A stretch of 64,000 nt of DNA from Entonaema liquescens (Eukaryota > Ascomycota > Sordariomycetes > Xylariales > Xylariaceae): contig CADCSX010000007.1 of the NCBI GenBank assembly GCA_902805475.1, positions 2,418,001 to 2,482,000 of the forward strand. Reading direction: 5' to 3'. Position 1 is the stretch's first letter. Every line of letters begins with the position of its first letter. Positions 49,051 through 61,200 of this stretch are shown piece by piece. The notes beneath the pieces are model-generated. The model saw nothing but the letters and a program-made list of their open reading frames with translations. It was not told the DNA's origin and searched no databases. The position numbers and the translations under genes were made by a program.

Positions 49051-50655
49051 ATGATGATGGTCCCGAGATCTTTTTTATATTCGAGAAAACAACCTGTTGT
49101 CTCAACATCCGGAACGACTACAACTCCGAAAGTGTCTTCACCTAAGAGAAAGGATGCAACATCGACGGAGAAGGACGTCGCCTCTTCTAAACCTCTCAAC
49201 GCTAAAATAACCTCGAAAGAGAGAACCATGGGTAAGCGGAAAGGTTTACAATCAGACAAATTGTCTCCACCAAGCGGCAGCCCGCCAAGTACGACCACGA
49301 CAAATGCTGTCGCGCGACCAAATACTCCTTCGAGCGCAGTACAGATACCCATTAAATCGAAGCATGACACCGCGCATCCGCATAGGTCGCGACACCATGC
49401 CCACGCCTATCGAGCTAACTCATCCCCAAGCCGAAACTCGAGAGATGTGCACTCCCCTGATGCTATCCCTCCGTCTGTGGCGGCATTGCTCGCCGTCACT
49501 ACTATTCCCCCACCTAGGCGACGTGGGGGTCCACGACAAAGGCAATCCAGGGACTCATCTAGGGATTCGAGGATGACAGTTAACTCAATTGTACCTCGGT
49601 CTCAGGTCTCCGAGAAGGAGTTAAGCCAGGAACTAAGTGAAGAATTCGCACAGGATTTGAGCGATATCAGCTTTACATCCTATGATCGTAGCCCGATGGA
49701 AGTGTTGCTCAGCCCGCCCGATGAGCTCGACGAGGACGAAGCATCATTTAATAGTGATAGTGCGTTTGCGTCACCCTTCTCGACTCGCGCGGCTTCATTC
49801 GAGAGTGTACCTTCTTTAGGCGATTCGCTTGGAACTAGTTTGGTTACTTCTATCGACTCTCCCGTGACTCCACGTGGAAGAAGGATACGGCCACCGATCC
49901 GTTCATTAGAGCCGGTATCTTCACCTCCAGGTCAACAGTTGGAACATCCGCTTTCTACTAAGAACAATTTGGACGTCGACGAACTTGATTTTAGAGTGTT
50001 CAGCCCAAAATCAAGTCCAACGGAGCAGAAACAGAGCACTGGGCTTATGCCACTTAAATCCGTTTTTAAATCCAACCTCACAGCATCGCTTCGTGCACTA
50101 CGCTCTGCGGCTCGGTCGTTGTCTAGTTTCACTTCCGCGTCGATACCTCCAGATGACTTCCTTACTAGATCTATACTTACAATCGACCCGAGAGTCCCAT
50201 TTACCGATGAGAGGATGCCCCCTGTTTTGGGAGAAGAGCCCAGCGAAGCAATGCGTCGTTACTTGAACCCAACTAGTGTACGCCCAGAGTCGCGCGTACG
50301 GCCGACGGTTCGCAGCTATACAGCGTCTATTCAGATGCAAACATATAAAGTGCAACGATCAAGGAGCGCCCCGGCAGCCAGTCGTTCAGGCAGCCAGGCG
50401 GGAAATTCTAGCAAATCACCAAACGCATACGTCTTTCCACCAGGTCCTCGCCAGCGGGAGATTCGGGAAAACTCGGATTTCATTCGCATCGCTGTCTTAG
50501 AACACCTAATGCGCAAGCGTGGAAAATTAGACGATCAACGCGAAGGGCATGCACGCTGGCTTTTGCCGCCAAGAAAGTCTACAACAAAACCCTACGAGAT
50601 CGGACCCGACGGTGTTCCCGCGAGATGGGTTCCTATTTCACAGGAGACTGTCTAA
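49051..50655 (+). CDS. Disordered protein of unknown function
   Basis: 534 aa in a single exon; three consecutive ATGs at 49051, 49054 and 49057 make the exact start uncertain. Most of the protein is Ser/Thr/Pro/Arg-rich with charged patches and no predicted fold. Ordered-looking islands are IPPSVAALLAVTTIPPPRRR (about 140-159), an acidic stretch with DLSDISF and LLSPPDELDEDE (about 200-230), and a C-terminal segment from about 470 (IRIAVLEHLMRKRG, then ARWLLPPRKST and VPARWVPIS). The same island order makes me think it is a conserved ascomycete family, but no function is known to me. Codon use and the long uninterrupted frame support a real gene. No signal peptide or membrane segment. Confidence 0.8.
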   Translation: MMMVPRSFLYSRKQPVVSTSGTTTTPKVSSPKRKDATSTEKDVASSKPLNAKITSKERTMGKRKGLQSDKLSPPSGSPPSTTTTNAVARPNTPSSAVQIPIKSKHDTAHPHRSRHHAHAYRANSSPSRNSRDVHSPDAIPPSVAALLAVTTIPPPRRRGGPRQRQSRDSSRDSRMTVNSIVPRSQVSEKELSQELSEEFAQDLSDISFTSYDRSPMEVLLSPPDELDEDEASFNSDSAFASPFSTRAASFESVPSLGDSLGTSLVTSIDSPVTPRGRRIRPPIRSLEPVSSPPGQQLEHPLSTKNNLDVDELDFRVFSPKSSPTEQKQSTGLMPLKSVFKSNLTASLRALRSAARSLSSFTSASIPPDDFLTRSILTIDPRVPFTDERMPPVLGEEPSEAMRRYLNPTSVRPESRVRPTVRSYTASIQMQTYKVQRSRSAPAASRSGSQAGNSSKSPNAYVFPPGPRQREIRENSDFIRIAVLEHLMRKRGKLDDQREGHARWLLPPRKSTTKPYEIGPDGVPARWVPISQETV

Positions 50656-52936
50656 GTTCGGATAAAAAAGACTTTATTCACTCGATATTCCCTGTTATCA
50701 TCATACCGCTACGAGCTACATTACGATCATCAGGAGAGCACAATCTATGACTACATTCGAGCGCACTCGTGGAGATAGTTATAATTCGAATTTTGGGGAT
50801 TCAGTGGCGTGGGTTACCTATTCTGTCTAACAAGTGGTCGAGACTTGGTGGAGATGGAAAAAGAGCATTCGAAGCTTTGTCCCACATCCTACGTCAACGG
50901 CGAATACCGAAAAATACGTAAGCTTTGTGTCCCGACGAATCCTAGATAATTCATTACTCCATCCTGCCGACATCGCCAATTCAACAGGATCCACAATGGA
51001 ATTCTGGAATCTACAAGCTCAACAACGCTATCTTAGTTCACAGGCTGTGGAGTATATTCCCTGCCTCTTTCTTCTCTCTAGTTAGGGCACTGCCGAGGAA
51101 TACTTCGACATGCGACTTAAGCGACCCCATTTACTTTGCGACCCATTTTGGGAGTTTGGGATAGGCAATGGTTTATCTCATCCTATCGTCTCGAATTGTC
51201 GAATTGGGCATCCCTTGGGTCGTCGCATGCGCATAGAGTGCACATTATCTCGCAGGGAACTTCCAATCAATCAAATCTATGACGACCGTCGAGCCCCGCA
51301 ACATGAACTTGGCGGACACGAGATAGATCTTTTGCAGGCGCCGACTTCTTCTAGACCCACGGGAGATGGAACGTTCCTGAACGGTGGAACGTATCAGCGG
51401 TCAGAACAAGAAAAATTGCGCATTCAACAATGCCATCCCGCGCTCCTTGATATTTACGTCGAAACGGAGTATGCATACGGCCAGTTCCAGTTTCGATCAC
51501 GTAGCAGCCGTTGCTACCGTTGATTTTGAACTTTCTTTCGGCGCCGTGTACAATTACGAAAATACCCTTTGACAACTTCATTTCATTTCATGTTTACGAA
51601 TTGGTATCCTTATGGATTCACATATGTTTTTTAGTACTTCATTTAGAGCATGTTCTATCGGCGAGCGAAATTCTTGATACGCATTTGGGTGGAGTGGAAT
51701 AGCTTCTATTCTTTTAACGCATTGAGAAGGCATTATTCGGATCGGTTGGGTAGCCACTGCATTCTCCGGCGTTGGACGCGAAGGTCAACATTTTTATTCT
51801 TTCTTTTAATATATATTTTTTGGGCAGCTTGGAGCGGCATAAATTGGGGTTCAGACACAACCAACCTGAGACTTTTATTAATTGTGCGCACATAGCGGAA
51901 GTTTAGATCCGCCCTAGAGAGATGCAGGGACTTTCAATGGGTCACTTTTGGACCATAAAGAGTTTTAGGGAGGAGAAATCCGGGACTCGTCCTGCATGAG
52001 TGCCCAACCAGGCAGGAGATTTGAAGTGCGATTATAACGCGACGAGAATATCTTTTTGTTAGAGGCCTAGATATCAGAGAAGGATACACTCAGGTGCTCT
52101 AGACAGGGCGTGAGCCCTAGCAAGTAAAGCAAGCAATTTGCGTTGTAGGATAGCCATACTCGGGATATGAGAATGCTATTTCACGAATTGATAATTAAGT
52201 CCAACTCTCTTGATTTTATGTGATGAGACTTTAGTTTCACAGAAAGTGGGCGCTTATCCATACACCTAGAAGGAAATATGTACGTATTTATTATTTATCT
52301 CATGGTTGACATTGTCTCATGAGATTCTTATAGATGACAGTGTGAAAATGTTGCAATGTAGCATGACTCTTGCAACAAGTCCAGACTAGGTCTATACTAA
52401 GGAATTCCGAGTATATTGCTCTTATGCATACACGTTCCTACTTTATAACAACGTCGTGTGCTTCATCGTCACACCGCGCTAGGCTTCACTCCCGGTATTG
52501 GCAAGTGTAATTACCTTGACACGCGACAATTATTTTATTTTGTTATCAGCTACTCGAGTGAGATCTCGAATAGGAATTAAGATATCCTTGCCTTAGTGTT
52601 ATGTCTCACGGCCTACGCATCCTTGCGTCGCTCCCTTACTGTGTGTCCCTGATATACTTACATACCGAAAGCCTTACACCACAGGAGCGCTTGTGCACTT
52701 GTGCACTTTAGGCAATCAATCACGAGCCTATTTCAACACGAAGTAAATACGAGTATGCAAGATCCAAAACATAGGTATATATATATATATATATATATAT
52801 AGTGTAAATAAGTGGTTATATGGCAAAAAAATGTGAGAGACGTGAACATGACTATCCAAGCCCAAGCCCAAGCTTTAAGATATCAACTCATACCCGCTTA
52901 AAACGCCCGTCCAACAGAACCACTCGCGCTACAGCT
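50656..52936. other. Intergenic region (2.3 kb)
   Basis: Between the 3' ends of the unknown-protein gene and the GH18 gene. A frame of 137 codons at 51110-51523 has no domain I recognise and probably arises by chance. A TA dinucleotide run lies at 52776-52801. No other structure seen. Confidence 0.55.
52776..52801. repeat. (TA)n microsatellite
   Basis: Thirteen TA dinucleotides, about 135 bp downstream of the GH18 stop codon. Confidence 0.95.
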
Positions 52937-53995
52937 TCAAGCAAGGTAATGCCGATACACCTTCTTAGCCTCACGGCGCACCCGCCGCCCAACCTTGCGA
53001 ATACCTCTCCACACCTTCTCCGTAGTCGCAATCTCGCGCTTCTCGCCGGCAGTCGCAGCCGCGGACCGAATATGGTCAGCCATCCAGGCGGCCCACTCCC
53101 AGGGGGAATTCGTGCCGCCGGGCAGCGAGTTAAAGTACTCCCAGCCCGACACGCCGCCGAACCTCGGGTTTTCGCTAGTGAGTTCCTGGAGGACGGGAGC
53201 CTCGGCGTCTAGATTAACGTAGCCGCCGCCGTTCGACGGGTCCGTGACTAGGCCCAGAACGACCTTTTCGGCGGGGAACCCGTCGTCGAGGATGGCCTCG
53301 TAGTCGGCGGCGCTGCTGGCGTCGCCCCAGCCGTAGTAGAACTGCGCGTTGTAGAAGGCGATGGAGCTGCCGCGCTGCTTCTCGAGGTCGAAGTAGTTGA
53401 AGCCGCTGAGGTTGCCGCCGCCCTCGGTGAGCGCGGACGCTACGGGCGCGAGCGAGATGATGAAGCTGTCGCCGAAGTCCTGCTTAAGCCTGTCGATGAG
53501 CCGGATGACACCGTCCAGGGAGAAGTTCTCCTCGACGTCCAGGTCGAGACCCTGAAGGTTGTAGGTGCCGATCATGTCGTGGAGAGGGGCGTAGAACTTC
53601 TCGAACGAGGCGTCGTCGCCGTCGAGACGCTTGTAGGAGCCTGCGGCGGCACCGCCCAGCATGCCCATCACGGTGACGCCCTTGGCTTGTAGCTGTGCCG
53701 CGTCGCTCCAGACCGCATCAAACATGGCGTTGTCCGGGGGTTCGTTGTTGAGATGGATGGTGGCGTCATCCTGAATGTGGATTGCGGCGATCAGTACGTG
53801 GGTTACAGAGACCTCGGGCTCGCTTTCAACAAGTGGGAGAAGCGAGATGTGAGCTGTGGCACTGTTGTTGGCTTGGGTCGTCTGGTAGTAAACCACGACG
53901 CGGTGGTCGTTGGCTACAGCCGCAGAAACACATGCTGCTGGGACGAGGAGCGGCATGAACTTCGCCATCCATGTGGAAACTTTGCAGAACAACAT
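52937..53995 (-). CDS. Secreted GH18 family glycosidase (endo-N-acetylglucosaminidase-like)
   Basis: 352 aa, single exon, start at 53995; the in-frame ATG at 53968 would give a more typical signal peptide (MAKFMPLLVPAACVSAA). The mature part is a TIM barrel with VVVYYQT (beta-1), MGMLGG (beta-3), the GH18 catalytic DxDxE as D151-L-D153-V-E155 (E155 is the proton donor), FYNAQFYYGW (beta-6) and GVSGWEYFN (beta-8). The compact size without chitin-binding domain resembles fungal Endo T/GH18 endo-beta-N-acetylglucosaminidases as well as small chitinases, so the substrate is N-glycan or chitin. The last 35-40 residues are an unusual Arg/Lys-rich tail (RKVGRRVRREAKK). It is GC-rich, and is the last gene before the RIP block, which begins about 1.3 kb further on. 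Confidence 0.9.
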   Translation of the reverse strand: MLFCKVSTWMAKFMPLLVPAACVSAAVANDHRVVVYYQTTQANNSATAHISLLPLVESEPEVSVTHVLIAAIHIQDDATIHLNNEPPDNAMFDAVWSDAAQLQAKGVTVMGMLGGAAAGSYKRLDGDDASFEKFYAPLHDMIGTYNLQGLDLDVEENFSLDGVIRLIDRLKQDFGDSFIISLAPVASALTEGGGNLSGFNYFDLEKQRGSSIAFYNAQFYYGWGDASSAADYEAILDDGFPAEKVVLGLVTDPSNGGGYVNLDAEAPVLQELTSENPRFGGVSGWEYFNSLPGGTNSPWEWAAWMADHIRSAAATAGEKREIATTEKVWRGIRKVGRRVRREAKKVYRHYLA

Positions 53996-55264
53996 CTTGG
54001 GCAGTTGTTATCACTATCCTTCGAGAGTGATGTGGTAGGTTGTTGGATGTCCTCAATCAATGAGGGCCTCTTGATGCTGCTCAGCTATGGCAAAGCTTCT
54101 CACGGTCTGATCTGCCTGGGACTCCTCTCCTCTAAGTACCTGAGGGATGCCTCGCAGTTCGAATAAGCTCTTGCTGCGTGGATCCTCCAGGATAGGGCTA
54201 TGCATCGAGGGAGCGCAGCAAGCTACTTTAAGTAGTCCCTAGAGAGGCGGTATGGCGGCCGCTCCGTTCCATGGGGATCTACGCAGCAGTATAATTCAGC
54301 AGACATGGGTAATGCCGGACGATCAGTTGAAACATTTTGTCAGCCGCGGGGTGAGTTTTTCATGGCGTCGGTATGCAGGTAACCTATTTCCTACGAACAA
54401 GCTTGACGGTTACTTGCCATGATGCCTGTCATGTAATCCACTTTGGCGCGGGAGTTTACTGAGACCACCAATAGAATGAGGTGCCTCGCGCGCAGCTAAC
54501 AGGAACGGCAGGTAGTTCATTTTGGAGATCGATTCATCCCATCACATCTGCATCCAGGCTAACCCCGGTGATAGGAAACATACTTGAGGGTGGTTTCTGT
54601 TCTTGGTCGGACCAAGCCATGCATAACCATCGAGGGGTTCTGTTATATCAATTAGAGGCGTTCGATTCGGGCCTTTCTAACCATGCTCTGTAGTAATTCC
54701 CTGCTGCTGCCTGTTGCCTACCGCATTCGCGGAAAAGCGGATGCTTCCCAATTATATAACTATACCACAATGGAGAGAGATATCTAGACCTGGGGTAAGT
54801 ACCTAAGGTATGTGTATATCTCCGAACATGAACTTCGGTCGGCATCAAGTCTTTCACCGCATATGTTATTTTACCGTTCTGACTGCATCAGGTATCATTA
54901 TTCATGAGGAGAAGGTAATGAAATTGGCCGAGGTGACGTAGCATTCTATTGGACTGATTGGTTTGAAACAATAAAAAAAAAACCTAGATATTTATTACAT
55001 GTATCCTGACTGGGATTGATTGACATGCTCATACATGCTCATATTAACAAAAGTTCGAGCTGAGGTTTGTTAATATTAATGTTAATGATCAAGTAAGTAC
55101 CTAAGAACTAAAAATCCTACCAGGGGCCGACGCTAAATATGCTATTCTTGGAATATAAAGCTTCGCCCTGAGCAGATTCCCTAGCAGCCTTAGCAGCCCT
55201 AGGGACATTAGGTAATTTGTAACCCTATTGGTTTATACCTTATTGCACCAGGGGGATATTTGAA
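53996..55264. other. Intergenic transition to the AT-rich block
   Basis: GH18 promoter, then gradually more AT-rich sequence. Short direct duplications (ATGCTCATA at about 55025-55040, AGCAGCC at about 55180-55200) and TAAGTACCTAAG motifs at 54796-54807 and 55095-55106. No gene seen. Confidence 0.55.
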
Positions 55265-58200
55265 AATAATTATAGTTATTATATCACATCCTTAAAATGT
55301 TTTTAAATAAGTATGGTAATAAAACGCTTATAAATTTAAAATGTTATTTAAATTTATAACTGTTTTTCGTTATAATTAAATATTTCGTTTTTAAAATTAT
55401 ATTATAATTATAATAATTATAAATTTATAAAATTTTCATTTAAAAATGATTTTAATTTAAAATAATATTATATAATTATTATAATTGTAAATAAATATAA
55501 TTTAGTTTATATAATATTATATTAATATATTAATTAAATTTTATATATTATAATTTATTTTTTTATAATATTAATTTTTAAATTTAAATTTACGTTTTAA
55601 ATTAAAATTATTTATATAATAATATTATATTATTAATAATTTAATATTTAATTTAATATTTATTTTATTTATAAATTTTTTCGAATTATAATATAATTTT
55701 AATATTTTAATAATATTTTACGTTTATAAAATTTATTTTAATTATAAAATAAAATTAATATAAAATTATTTTTAATTTTTAATTTATTTTTTTAATTATG
55801 ATATATTTATAAAGTAAAAATTATGTTAATTATATAATGATTTTTATTTTAAAAACGTTTTTTAATATTTAAAAAATTTTTTTAAAATTAAAAAGTATAT
55901 TAAATTGAATTATTATTTATTATAATATTATATTATATATTATTAAATATTTTTATAATAAAAAAAATATAATAATATAATAAATTATTAATTTTATTTT
56001 ATTTAAATTAATTTGGAATAATTATATATAAGTTTTATTGTAATTATTTAATTTTTTATTTTATTAATTATTAATAATTAATAAAAATTTATATATTAAT
56101 TAAGATTAAAGGTTTTTTTTATATATTTATTAGTTTGATATTATTATATTATATTATATTTTGTTTTATTGTAATAAATTTATAATTAAGTTTTTTTAAT
56201 AAAATAATAATTTAAAATTTATAAGTTTATTTAATTTAATTTTGTGTTAATTATTTATATAAAAATTATAAAATTGCGGAAATATAAGTTACGTTATTGT
56301 AAATGGAATTTTAAATTGTTATGAAGGTTTTAAAGCGTATTTTTTAATATTATAAAGTAAATGTAAAATAAGTAAAGTTTTAAAAGGTAATAAATTTGTA
56401 ATTATTTTAATATAAAATATATAATAATATATTTATAAATATTTTAAGAAATATTAAAATGGTAAAATTTTATAGTTAATGTAAATGATTTAATGTTATA
56501 GTATAATAAATAATGTTTAATTTTATATTATTTTAATAAAGTTAAAATGTATAGTTACGAACTTTTATTAATTTTAATAATTTTAATTTTTATTTTTTAA
56601 TATTTATATTATTATATTTTTATTTAATTTAAGATATTAAAGAAAATTAATAAGTAAATATATAATTAAAATTAATATATATGATATATAATTATAAATA
56701 TTTTAATAATTAAGTAAATAAATAAAATAGTAAATAAATAAATAAATATAAAATTAATAAATAAATTTTATAAAGGTTTAATAAATAAATATAAAATATA
56801 ATATAATGTTAATATATTTAAAAAATATTTTAATATAAATATTTAAATTAAATATAAAATGGTATTAATAAAATGTAAAATAAATATATTATATTAATAA
56901 AATAAAATATAAATAAATTTTTAATATTTTAAATAATAAAATATTATAATTATAAATAAAGAAATATAATGATTAATAAAAGTTTTATTTAAGTTAAACA
57001 ATATATTTAATTTTTTTTTATAAAAGAAAATTTAGAATTAATTAATATATTTATTAAAATAGTAATTATTTAATTTATTATTATATATTTATTAAAGTAG
57101 TAATTATTAATATATAGTAGATTAAGTTATTATTATTTTAATAAATATATTAAAGTATATTAATTGATTGTTATTTTAATAGATAAATATATTAAAATAA
57201 ATTAAGTAATTTAATTAAGTTATTAATATTAAATATAATTTAAAATTATAAAAAATTTAAAAGTTTTGTAATTAAGGGGAAATTATGGTATAATATTATT
57301 TAAAATCTTTAATTGAAAATATTTTTATTTTTTAATTTGTAAAAAAAATAATAAAAAGGTTTTGATAAAAAAAATAATTTGGAATATTAATATTATATAT
57401 TAAATAATAAATTGTTTAAAAAAGGATATATATTAATATTTAAATAATAAATTATTATTTTAAATATAGTTTGAAATATAATTAATAAAGTTTAATAATA
57501 TTATATATAAATGTAATTATATTTTATATTAATATTTTTTGTTAAATAATAAAAATTATTTTATGTTTTTAAGTTAATAAATTAAGATTGGTATATATAT
57601 ATATTATAAAAAATATGGTAAATTTAAAATTAAATAGTAATTAATAAATAAGTTGAATATTTGTTAAGTTAATAAGTTAAAGTTGGTAAAATTGTAATTA
57701 TTATTATTATAATAATAGTAATTTTTATTATTTTTATTGATATATATATTATAATTATATTAAATAATTATAAATTGCTTGTATTTTAAGTATAAATTAT
57801 TATTATTAATATTATTTTCTTTTGTTATATTTTATAAAAAAGGGTTTAATAAAATGTAAATGATAATATAATAGTTTTTTTTGGATTTTTTAATATATTT
57901 TAAAAAAAATTAAATAAATTAAATTATAAAATTTATTACGTATAATAAAGTTATATTATTTATAATTAAATAAAGAATATATTATAATTTATAAATAAAA
58001 AAAAATTATTTAATTTTAATATTAATTATATTTTTTTCGTTTTTACGTAATTTAATTTAATAATTTTTTGTTTTTTAATTAATTTATAAAAAGGATATTA
58101 TATTAAATAATTTATATTAAAATGTTGTACGTATTTTAAAATTGGGTTTATAATAAAGAATAATTAAAAAGTATTTATTTTTTCATGGACGAATAAGTTA

Positions 58201-61200
58201 TTTAAGTATGTTAAGGTAATGTTGTTTAAAACTTTGTTATTAATACGAATAAAATTGTTAATTAAAAAATATATTTGTTTTTTATAATTATAGATTTATT
58301 AGTAAGATTTTGTTTATATATATGGGACTTATATATAATTTTTTTTTATTTATTAATAAACGAAATTTTTTTTTATTATATTAAGTTTTTAATATTAAAT
58401 TTTATTATTAAATTATTATAATTTTTAAAATAAGTTTTTGTAAATATGGTAGCGAATTTATTTTTTTTATTTAATATTTGTAACTTTTTTATATTTAATA
58501 ATGGGTTGTTTTTACGGTTAATAAGGTAAGGTAAAAAACGGTATAAAGATAAAAGTAATTAATAAGTAAAATTTTTTTTTAATTTTTTTGTATTTTTTTC
58601 GTTTTTAAATAGCGTTATTACGTATTAAAATTGGAAGTTAAAAGTATAAGTTAATATAAAATATTCTTTATTAATTTATTAAAAAAGTAAATAAAGTTTA
58701 AGGGTAATATTTTTAAAATTGTTAGCGAATAAAAAAGTTATAATTTAATTAATATTTTTTTTTGTAAAAAGTGTAATATATATATTACGATAATTTATTA
58801 TTATGATTAAAGATTTATATTTGTTATATATTATTAATTTTAAAATTTATTATATTAATATTTAAATTTATTATATTTTTATTAATATTTATTTTTGTTT
58901 AATAATATTTATATTAATTAATATAAATCATATTTTCGGATTACGTTTAATAAATAAAAACCGAAATAAATATTAAAAATATTTTTTATATTAATGAATA
59001 AATTGTATTTATTTTTGGAATTTGTTTAACGTTTTTTAAATATAGTTTCGGTAACGTTTATTTATAAATCCGCGTTGCCGTCGCGATGATTATTTTTTAG
59101 GAAAATATTTTTTATATTTGGGGCCCGGTTTATTATTTTTTTCGGTATTAGTATTTTTTATATTTTTATTATAATTTTTTCTTTATTTGTTTATTTAGCT
59201 ATGGATTGTTGTTAGGTAATATTTATATTAATTTAATAGAAAAATTAGATAATTTTGCAATTTGCGATGATAATTTTTATTAAGTTTGTAACATTTTCCA
59301 TGGTTAATTTGCGATTAAATAATGTAATAACGGAACGGGTAAATATTTAAATAATTATAATAATTTAATTAACGGTTATGAAATTTATTATAAGTATTAA
59401 AAAGTTTTTTTTATTTAAATATTTATAATTAATTTATTTAATTATAAAATTATAATTACTTTTTATATAATATTATTTTAATTAATATTATAAAATAAAT
59501 AGAAAAATAATTATATTATAAATAAATTTTTACATTTTTTAAGAATTTAAATAACATTTAAAAAATTGTAAGCAATTTTAATTAAATAATATTATAAAAC
59601 TTTAATAAATGAAATAAATTTTATTTAAAATAAATAATATTAAAATTAATATATCATTTTTAAATATTATATTATATATTAATTAACTTAACCTTTAATA
59701 TTTAAAATAAACAACATCCATTAAATAATTTTAAATAATATTAAATATTAAATATAATTAAATAAAAGTATAAAAAAAGTTTTTATTTTTATATAAATTA
59801 ATAAAATTTAAACATATTTTTTTATTATAAATTAATTTTGCCATAATTTTATATTTTTTTTTTATAATTATAATTTAATAATAATAATAATTATTATTTA
59901 AAATATTAAAATTAAAATTTATTTTATTTATACTTTTTATAACATAATATTAATATAATATATTAATTATAAAACCTTAATATTTTAATATTTTTTATTA
60001 TAATAATAGGTTTTTGGTAATGTAATTTATAAATGTGTAAATAAAGATAAGTTTTTTATTTATAATTAATTTTATTTTACCGTTAAAATTTAACGTATGA
60101 AATAAAGTTTTGAAAATATTTATTATATTAAAATTATATAAATTTAAAATTAAGGAATATATATTTGATTTTTATAATTTTATTTTTTCGGAAAAAAATT
60201 TGGTAATAAAGTATATTTTAATTAATAAATAATATATATTTTTATATAATTTAAAAATATTTATAAATATTTAAAAAAATAATAAAAATATATTTTTCTT
60301 TATAAAATTTTATATTAAATATTTTTTTTTATATATATTAAATTTTAATTCTTTACGTAATAATAAAATAAATTTAATTATTTAAAATTGTTAACAATTT
60401 TAGTTATATATTAATTAAATATTATATATTAATATAAAAAAAGGCAGGTAATTATTATAAATCAAATTATAATAATAATTTATTTAAACGTTAAGAATTT
60501 ATTTAATTATTTATTTAAAAAAAATTATAAATTTTAAATTTTTCATTAAAATAAATTTTATATAATTTTAAATAAAGGGTGGGAACGGGTTAATTTTAAA
60601 TATATTAGTTAAATTATAAAATAATTAATTATAATAATATATTATTTATATTTATAATAAAGATTTTTTTAAGTTTTTATTAATTAGCAAGTTATTTTTT
60701 CGAAAATTTTTACCGGTTTATTAAATATGGTTTAAATATATTTTACGTAATTTAAGGGTATTTTTTTATTATATAAAATTTAATAAGAAAATTAAAATAT
60801 TATTTAAATAATAATAATATTAATTAAACGTAATTTAAATGGATTTTTTTTATTAATTTATTTCTTAAAGATTATTTATAAATTTATTAATGAATTAAGT
60901 TATTTTTTAATACATTTAATTATATATTAATGGAAAAGATATAATAGTGGCGATAAGGTTATTTATATTGAAAATAAATAGATTTTTAATAAATTTAATT
61001 TTAATTAAAAGAATTTTATAATTAAGTTTTATGGTAGTTTTTTGAAATTTACGTAATGGAAAATATTTCATTACATAATTAAAAGCAATATTTTTTTTTT
61101 TTAAAAATAGATTTAATATTTTCAATATTTATTACAAATTAAAAAATTTTAATTAATTATATATATATATTTTTTAAAATATTATATTTATTTTTTTATA

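Noticed and set aside
51110..51523. 137-codon frame between the unknown-protein gene and GH18
   Set aside because: No recognisable motif; average composition; no supporting exons.
60916..61125. 69-codon open frame on the reverse strand in the AT-rich block
   Set aside because: Lys/Ile/Phe/Asn-rich by composition only; surrounded by stops in RIP-type sequence.
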